Origin: Massilia putida
Lineage (GTDB): Bacteria > Pseudomonadota > Gammaproteobacteria > Burkholderiales > Burkholderiaceae_D
Direction of reading: 5' to 3'
Length of the DNA stretch: 64,000 nucleotides
Assembly (NCBI RefSeq): GCF_001941825.1
Contig: NZ_CP019038.1
Location: 6,014,001 to 6,078,000 of the forward strand
The position numbers and the translations under genes are program-made. Below the pieces are notes generated by a model. The model worked only from the letters and a program-made list of their open reading frames with translations, ran no database searches and was not told the origin of the DNA. This document shows positions 59,212 through 64,000 of the stretch, piece after piece (positions within the stretch are counted from its first letter, which is position 1; each line of letters opens with the position of its first letter).

Positions 59212-60489
59212 ATGCAGCTCGCCCCATCCGGCCCCGCGACGTCCGAGGCATCCGAACCCATCCTTCCGGTTGCCGCGCCGGCCGTGGACATCGACCAGGC
59301 GGCGCGCGAGGCCGGCCTCGCCGATCCTGCCGGGGCGCCCACGGGCGAAGAGCTCGGCGCGGCCCACGGCGAACTGCGTCTTCCCGTTCACGTCAATGCG
59401 CGCGGCCTCACGCTGGGCGTGATCGCGACCGTCGCCTTCATCTTCGGCCTGCAGTGGGCCAAGAATTTCTTCGTGCCGCTCTTGCTCGGCATCTTCATCG
59501 CCTACACCCTGAGCCCCGTCGTGCGCTGGCTGGAACGCTGGCACATCAAGCGCGCCATCGGCGCGACCGTCGTTACGGCCCTGATGCTCGTCGGCATGGC
59601 GCTGACGGCGCAGCGGGTGCAGGGCGAGTTCCTCAACATCGTCGACGAACTGCCGACCTTGACCCACAAGGTCACGAAAATCCTCACGGACGGTTCGGAC
59701 GGGCCGTCGACCATCCAGCAGATGCAGGCCGCCGCGGCCGAGATCGAGCAGGCCGCCGCCAACGCGGGCAGTGCGAAACGGACGGCAGCGCCGCGCCGCG
59801 CACCGGTGCCCGCCGCCGCGCAGACCCCCGGCGGCAGCAATTTCCGCGTCATGGACTGGCTGCTGGCCGGTTCCGTCGGGCTCGCCAGTTTCATCTCGCA
59901 GGCCACGATGGTCGTGTTCCTCGTGTTCTTTTTGCTGCTCGCCGGCGACACGTTCAAGCGCAAGCTCGTCAAGCTGACCGGGCCGTCGCTGACGCAAAAG
60001 AAAGTGACCGTGCACATCCTCGAGGACATCAACACGTCCATCCAGAACTATATGTTCATGCTGCTCGTCACGAACGTGCTGCTGGCGCTGCTGATGTGGG
60101 TCGCGCTGCGCCTCATCGGTCTGGAAAACGCGGGCGCCTGGGCGATCTTCGCGGGCGTCGCGCACATCATGCCGTACTTCGGTCCGCTGCTCATCACGTC
60201 GGCCACGGGCCTCGTCGCCTTCCTGCAGTTCGAATCGCTGCGCATGGTGATCCTCGTGGCGGGCGCGTCGCTGGCGATCGCGACCCTGGTCGGCATGGTC
60301 GTCACCACCTGGATGACGGGCAAGATCGCGAAGATGAACCCGGCCGCCGTCTTCGTCAGCCTGCTGTTCTGGGGCTTTTTGTGGGGCATGTGGGGCTTGC
60401 TGCTCGGCGTGCCCGTCGTCGTCGTGATCAAGGTCGTGGCCGAGCGCGTGGAAGGCATGGAAGTCATCGCCGAACTGCTCGGCGAATAG
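59212..60489 (+). CDS. AI-2E family transporter (PerM-like)
   Basis: 425 aa from the ATG at 59212; an upstream ATG at 59119 gives an unlikely extension. A polar N-terminal ~60 residues is followed by membrane helices of the AI-2E/PerM fold: LGVIATVAFIFGLQWAKNFF, VPLLLGIFIAYTLSPVVRWL, SQATMVVFLVFFLLLAGDTF and LLVTNVLLALLMWVALRLIG. Then come IFAGVAHIMPYFGPLLITSA and FWGFLWGMWGLLLGVPVVVV. A ~70-residue loop carries an Ala/Arg-rich insert. Members export small molecules or ions; the substrate is not predictable. Convergent with the YihY gene, 48 bp apart. Confidence 0.9.
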   Translation: MQLAPSGPATSEASEPILPVAAPAVDIDQAAREAGLADPAGAPTGEELGAAHGELRLPVHVNARGLTLGVIATVAFIFGLQWAKNFFVPLLLGIFIAYTLSPVVRWLERWHIKRAIGATVVTALMLVGMALTAQRVQGEFLNIVDELPTLTHKVTKILTDGSDGPSTIQQMQAAAAEIEQAAANAGSAKRTAAPRRAPVPAAAQTPGGSNFRVMDWLLAGSVGLASFISQATMVVFLVFFLLLAGDTFKRKLVKLTGPSLTQKKVTVHILEDINTSIQNYMFMLLVTNVLLALLMWVALRLIGLENAGAWAIFAGVAHIMPYFGPLLITSATGLVAFLQFESLRMVILVAGASLAIATLVGMVVTTWMTGKIAKMNPAAVFVSLLFWGFLWGMWGLLLGVPVVVVIKVVAERVEGMEVIAELLGE

Positions 60490-60537
60490 CGGCGCCGTCC
60501 CGCGGGCCATCCCGCTCGGGCGCGGCGCCGTAATCGT

Positions 60538-61458
60538 TCAGTGTACGGGCGACGGGCGCGCGCCAGGCGCGGGGGCACCGGGCACCTCCTTGTCCTTCAG
60601 GCTGCCCATCTGCAAGGCGTACTGGCGGGCGAATTCCGCGCCCAGGAAAAAGATCTGCGCCGAGTAATACACCCACAGCAACAGCGCGATCAGCGAGCCG
60701 GCCGCGCCGAAGCTGCTTGTCGTGCCGCTGTTGCCGATGTAAAGGCCGATCGCGAATTTGCCCAGCGTGAACAGGATCGCGGTGCCGAGGGCGCCGATGG
60801 TCACGTCATGCCACGACAGCTTCACGCGCGGCAGCAGCTTGTAGATCGCGCCGAACATCACGGCGATGACGAGAAAGCTGAATGCCCAGGCCACCCAGCC
60901 GAGTATGATCGTTGCCGAATGCCACATGCCGCCCAGGTATTTTTCCAGCACGGACAGCGCGGCCGACACGACCAGCGTGAACATCAGCAGCAGGCCCAGC
61001 GTGAGGATCAGGCCGAACGACAGCAGGCGGGTACGCACGGTATCCCACCAGGTGGCGTCTTTCGGCGGCGGCACGTCCCAGATTTCGTCGAGGCTGTCCT
61101 TGAGTTCCGCAAACGCGCTCGTTGCGCCGACGAGCAGCAGGCCGGTGGCGATGATCGTCGCCAGCTTGCCGCTTTCCTTGTTGCGGGCACCGGCCAGGAT
61201 CGCCTGGATGGTTTCCGCCCCCTGTTTGCCGACGAGGCCGCGCAGCTCGTCCAGCAGCTGGCCCTGAGCGGCATCGGTGCCGTAGAAGAAGCCGGCGATC
61301 GCGATCACGAGCACGAGAATGGGCGCCAGCGAAAACAGCGTGTAGAAGGCGAGTGCGGCGCCCTTGCTCGACGCCCGGTGGCCCAGCCATTCGGTCACGG
61401 CGCAGCGCATGACGTGGACGACCTGGCGGGAGAAGGGGATCCAATTGTGTACTGCCAT
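60538..61458 (-). CDS. YihY/BrkB family inner-membrane protein
   Basis: 306 aa with a strong GGAGGTGA before the ATG. The family opening is SSKGAALAFYTLFSLAPILV and LVIAIAGFFYGTDAAQGQLL. Further conserved parts are LVGATSAFAELKDSLDEIWD, LSFGLILTLGLLLMFTLVVS and FGAIYKLLPRVKLSWHDVTI, then SLIALLLWVYYSAQIFFLGA followed by EFARQYA. Six membrane helices are likely. The family was once called ribonuclease BN in error; its role is unknown. It lies between the AI-2E gene and the large OmpA gene in the envelope island. Confidence 0.93.
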   Translation of the reverse strand: MAVHNWIPFSRQVVHVMRCAVTEWLGHRASSKGAALAFYTLFSLAPILVLVIAIAGFFYGTDAAQGQLLDELRGLVGKQGAETIQAILAGARNKESGKLATIIATGLLLVGATSAFAELKDSLDEIWDVPPPKDATWWDTVRTRLLSFGLILTLGLLLMFTLVVSAALSVLEKYLGGMWHSATIILGWVAWAFSFLVIAVMFGAIYKLLPRVKLSWHDVTIGALGTAILFTLGKFAIGLYIGNSGTTSSFGAAGSLIALLLWVYYSAQIFFLGAEFARQYALQMGSLKDKEVPGAPAPGARPSPVH

Positions 61459-61554
61459 CGTGTCACCTCCAAAAAGACGAACGCGCCCGTGAAGGCGCGT
61501 CCAAGGGCCTTTACGCCCGATACCGGTACGGGGCGTGCGCCCCGCATCGTCGCA

Positions 61555-62604
61555 TTACTGCACGCGGCGCTCGATGGTGATCGGCTCCACTTCCACGCGG
61601 CGGTTCGGTGCCAGGCACGCGATCAGCTCCTTGCGCTTCTTCTGATGGCAGTCGGTCACGACCGGGTTCTTCTCACCCTTGCCGTAGGCCTTCAGGCGGC
61701 TGCCGTCGACGCCCTTGCTGATCAGGTAATCACGCACGGCGTTGGCGCGGCGCTCCGACAGCTTCTGGTTGTACTTGGCCGAACCCAGGCGGTCGGTGTA
61801 GCCGGTGATTTCCACGTTCGTGATCGACGGATCGGCCTGCAGGGCGGCGGCGATGTCGTCCAGCTTAGGCTGCGGCATCGACAAGGTGGCCTTGTCGAAG
61901 CCGAACAGTTCGCTGGCCGACAGGGTCACCTTCTCGAACCGTGCCGGCGGCGGCGGCGGAGCGGCCGGTGCCGGTGCCGGGGCCTCGACGACCGGGGCCG
62001 GAGCAGGTGCCGGTGCCGGGGCAGGTGCCGGGCGCGGCGGCGGATTGAAGGCGTAGTTCAGGCTGACGGTCGCGTACTTGGTGTTGGCACGCGAGAAGCC
62101 GAACTTGTCGTTGTCGCGCAGGTGGGCGCGCACGTCGCGCAGGTCGGCTTGCAGGGACCATTGCTCGTTCATGCTGACCTGGAAGCCGAGGCCGGCCTGG
62201 TAGTACGGCGACCAGCCGGACGCGTTACGGATCGGATTGCTCTCGTGGTCGCGCTCGCCGCCCACGCCGACCAGCAGATACGGACGGAAGGTCTTACGCG
62301 ACAGCATCAGCAGGGCGTCGACACCGACCAGGGTCTGGCGGTAGTTGTAACCGTTGTTGCCATCGACGCGGGCCTGGGTGGCGCCAAACTGGATGTCCCA
62401 CAGCGGATGCACGGCCTTACCGAACTTCAACCCGCCGCCCCAGTCCTTTTTCGAGACCAGGAAATCATGATCGGGCTTGATGCCGACGACCGTCGGGGCG
62501 ATATACCACGACGGATTGATGACCTCGGTGGTGTCTTGAGCCAGGGCCGATCCGGCGGCGCACAGGATGGCGGCGGCCAGAGCGATCTTCTTCGTATTAT
62601 TCAC
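61555..62604 (-). CDS. ompA: OmpA-family outer-membrane protein
   Basis: 349 aa with a cleavable signal (MNNTKKIALAAAILCAAGSA then LAQ). The N-terminal ~175 residues form an eight-strand beta-barrel (WYIAPTVVGIKPDHDFLVSK, WGGGLKFGKAVHPLWDIQFG, YKAGLG-type strands near residue 140). A Pro/Ala hinge (about 190-225) leads to the OmpA domain: LFGFDKATLSMPQPKLDDIA, NVEITGYTDRLGSAKYNQKL, SERRANAVRDYLISKGVDGS and APNRRVEVEP. A Cys pair (DCHQKKRKELIACL) in the last part is typical of OmpA of this type. Major porin and cell-wall anchor. Upstream are a leader hairpin and a GTGCG dyad. Confidence 0.95.
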   Translation of the reverse strand: MNNTKKIALAAAILCAAGSALAQDTTEVINPSWYIAPTVVGIKPDHDFLVSKKDWGGGLKFGKAVHPLWDIQFGATQARVDGNNGYNYRQTLVGVDALLMLSRKTFRPYLLVGVGGERDHESNPIRNASGWSPYYQAGLGFQVSMNEQWSLQADLRDVRAHLRDNDKFGFSRANTKYATVSLNYAFNPPPRPAPAPAPAPAPAPVVEAPAPAPAAPPPPPARFEKVTLSASELFGFDKATLSMPQPKLDDIAAALQADPSITNVEITGYTDRLGSAKYNQKLSERRANAVRDYLISKGVDGSRLKAYGKGEKNPVVTDCHQKKRKELIACLAPNRRVEVEPITIERRVQ

Positions 62605-62621
62605 AGGTTAACTCCCATAAG

Positions 62622-62678
62622 TTGTAAAGGTACTTGACATCGCATGTCTTGCAGTGATGTTGATGTCAAGCTTACAAG
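62622..62678 (-). promoter_or_regulatory. Inverted repeat in the ompA leader
   Basis: CTTGACATC (62633-62641) and GATGTCAAG (62662-62670) are perfect 9-bp arms 20 bp apart, extended by TTGTAA on one side and TTACAA on the other. It lies 29-66 bp before the ompA start. It could be a leader stem that protects the mRNA, as known for E. coli ompA, or an operator. Confidence 0.45.
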
Positions 62679-62697
62679 TCGGCCGTTTTTCGGGTCA

Positions 62698-62711
62698 GTG
62701 CGTTAGCGCAC
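62698..62711. promoter_or_regulatory. Dyad site, GTGCG-TTAG-CGCAC
   Basis: A perfect 5-4-5 palindrome 94-107 bp upstream of ompA; member of the GTRCG-N4-CGYAC group. Confidence 0.55.
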
Positions 62712-63162
62712 CTAACGGCCGGTTGTTGTGGCGATTTTACAACGTAGCCATTTATGCCATGATTGCGGTTTGTTTCAGAATGTTACCAACTGCGGGGTAA
62801 TTGCCACGTACTGCGCGCAACGTCGCCCTTCGTGCAGGTCATTTCATCTCATTACAAGTCCGTCATGTCGCACGGCGAGGTCCCGGCCCGATCGATACCG
62901 CTTCGATGTCGCGCTGCGCCCCCGGTTCCCGTTGAGTTCCAGTGATTTGGCGCTCATCAATACAGGACTGGGTTTCTCTTGCTTCGGGGATAAAAATAAC
63001 TTTCAGAAATTTTTAGAAATGTTGGATGGCGCACAGACCGGGCGTGATGAGGCAGGCAATCTTGTATCCAGTTAAGCGGAACCGGCGTGTTGTCAGATGG
63101 TCATACACGAATGCGGCGGTCCGGGCCATACAGAACAAGTCCTTTTCACGGAGTAGACCAAT
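62712..63162. other. Intergenic stretch without a convincing gene
   Basis: Short open frames on both strands have poor composition, no good ribosome binding site and no recognisable domain. The right half (62980-63020) is AT-rich and may hold the promoter of the gene at 63163. The only structure noted is the dyad at its left edge. Confidence 0.4.
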
Positions 63163-63777
63163 ATGCATGCAGCGACTCACCACAATGCGGTACAAGGCGA
63201 TCTCAACGCGGTGCACACTTCCAGCAACTCTGCACTGATCGAACGCGTCCCACCGCAGCCGACCGAGCGCGCACCGATTTCGCTCGCGCCGATCGAGCGG
63301 GTGCGGTCCACGTCGGCCACGCAGCGCCGTATCGAAAACATGCAGAAGCTGATTGGCGAACTGCAAACCCACGAGATGCTGGCCGATGAAATCGCCTGGT
63401 TCCTCAAATTCTCGCCGTCGGGCGCCCGCAAATACATCCGCGACCTGCGCGAAGCCGGCGTGATCGAACTGGCCCGCTACATCGAAGGCACCGCCACCTA
63501 CCTGGGCAAGGCCGTGTACCGCATTTCGCCGGATCCGGATCGCGTCAAGGCCTTCCTGGGCGCCATCTGCCAGCCCAAGCGCGAAGGCGCGGCCCCGCGC
63601 AAGGAGCGTCCGGGCCTGCGCGAACAGAGCATGGCCGGCACCGGCCGCCACTTCCACATCCTCGCCGACGACACGCATTACGCGATCCGCGTCAACCGCA
63701 GCCCGGTGACCCGCGATCCCCTCGTCGCCGCACTGTTCGGCCCGCCGCCGAGCCAAGTCGCCAAAGAGCGCGCCTGA
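63163..63777 (+). CDS. Winged-helix-like DNA-binding protein
   Basis: 204 aa with CGGAG upstream of the ATG. The first ~60 residues are polar and disordered (repeats of the type ERVPPQPTERAPISLAPIER). A helix-turn-helix core follows at about 65-120: MQKLIGELQTHEMLADEIAW, FLKFSPSGARKYIRDLREAG and VIELARYIEGTATYLGKAVY, fitting an ArsR/MarR-like winged helix. The C-terminal part is basic (QPKREGAAPRKERPGLREQS), then FHILADDTHYAIRVNRSPV. The role is unknown; it could be a nucleoid or local regulator. It has a strong terminator. Confidence 0.78.
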   Translation: MHAATHHNAVQGDLNAVHTSSNSALIERVPPQPTERAPISLAPIERVRSTSATQRRIENMQKLIGELQTHEMLADEIAWFLKFSPSGARKYIRDLREAGVIELARYIEGTATYLGKAVYRISPDPDRVKAFLGAICQPKREGAAPRKERPGLREQSMAGTGRHFHILADDTHYAIRVNRSPVTRDPLVAALFGPPPSQVAKERA

Positions 63778-63824
63778 GCGCGCTGGCGTTGACCGGCGAC
63801 CGCATGCAGCGGTCGCCGTCAGCT

Positions 63825-63864
63825 GCGCCACCCCGCCGCGAGGCCGGGTGGCGCTGTTTTTTTT
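63825..63864 (+). terminator. Terminator of the winged-helix-like gene
   Basis: Perfect 9-bp arms GCGCCACCC (63825-63833) and GGGTGGCGC (63846-63854) are followed by a T-run from 63857. A second hairpin (GGCGACCGC/GCGGTCGCC) precedes it. Confidence 0.9.
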
Positions 63865-63947
63865 CCAGGTTTCCAATTGAAAAGGCGACAAGCGCGCTCA
63901 TATGCCGGATGCGGCACCCCGACCGCTTACCCGATCAAGGAGAATCC

Positions 63948-64000
63948 ATGCTGCCGAGTGCCGAATCCCTGGAAGGAAAACCGGTTCCGCAAGTCACGTT
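63948..64000 (+). CDS. Probable peroxiredoxin, N-terminal fragment
   Basis: Only 17 codons are in the window. The ATG at 63948 has AAGGAG 6 bp upstream. The peptide MLPSAESLEGKPVPQVT resembles the start of glutathione-dependent (Prx5-like) peroxiredoxins, which begin with a similar G-x-x-V-P-x-V-T. The catalytic Cys is outside the window, so the call is tentative. Confidence 0.4.
   Translation, partial: MLPSAESLEGKPVPQVT

Noticed and set aside
62728..63075. 115-aa open frame upstream of the winged-helix-like gene
   Set aside because: No ribosome binding site, odd composition and no recognisable domain.

Overview
The window looks like chromosomal DNA of a high-GC betaproteobacterium. The best guess is Oxalobacteraceae, Massilia-like, judged from protein families and gene style rather than any database search. 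Pointers are the dnaX-ybaB-recR block, a porin ending in a terminal Phe, a Gcr-type 'site-specific recombinase' membrane protein, cstA with ybdD, many glycine-zipper and BON envelope proteins, and REP-like palindromes between genes. No prophage, plasmid, IS transposase or CRISPR array is visible.

Layout. 0-4.2 kb: a partial exported protein, then the replication/recombination block dnaX-ybaB-yciI-recR. 4.3-9.5 kb: a glycosyltransferase with a coupled polysaccharide deacetylase that carries a long low-complexity insert, a small lipoprotein and a penicillin-acylase-type hydrolase. 9.6-22.8 kb: signalling. It has a hybrid histidine kinase with a REC-GGDEF-EAL protein, ybdD-cstA beside a divergent Cache-type kinase and NarL-type regulator, then an HDOD protein and a PAS-GGDEF-EAL protein. 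22.9-32.4 kb: tRNA-Ser(UGA), a frameshifted charged protein, a secreted protein of unknown function, amidase, XRE and ArsR regulators with small membrane proteins, an alpha-amylase, a porin and an acidic protein. 32.4-38.6 kb: two SDR paralogues, LysR, a Rid protein, an old-yellow-enzyme pseudogene with two lesions, an orphan sulfate-binding protein, and a 70-aa protein next to two tandem LexA boxes. 38.7-45.9 kb: PAP2 phosphatase, lipid kinase, metallophosphoesterase, phospholipase-D-like lipoprotein, Gcr-family membrane protein and a class IV aminotransferase.

46-62.7 kb is a dense envelope and stress island. It holds three OmpA-domain proteins, three glycine-zipper proteins, OsmB, two BON lipoproteins, AsmA, DUF4398, a ferritin-like protein, the yqjD/yqjE-like set, AI-2E and YihY membrane proteins, and a Crp/Fnr-type regulator in the middle. 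The window ends with a winged-helix-like protein and the first codons of a probable peroxiredoxin.

Three non-coding observations stand out. (1) Two copies of a ~125-nt intergenic element (57970-58096 on +, 51709-51833 on -) lie in the same orientation upstream of two envelope genes. Each can fold into two hairpins, one closed by a GCAA loop, with a compensatory base-pair change between copies. This is a candidate undescribed structured RNA. (2) Six dyads of the form GTGCG-N4-CGCAC, or one or two steps from it, lie 60-127 bp upstream of island genes. The form has the TGTG-N8-CACA geometry of Crp/Fnr sites, and a Crp/Fnr gene sits among them. (3) Two CTGT-N8-ACAG boxes in tandem precede an unknown 70-aa protein. 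Three families of dispersed palindromic repeats, mostly at convergent gene ends, complete the picture.
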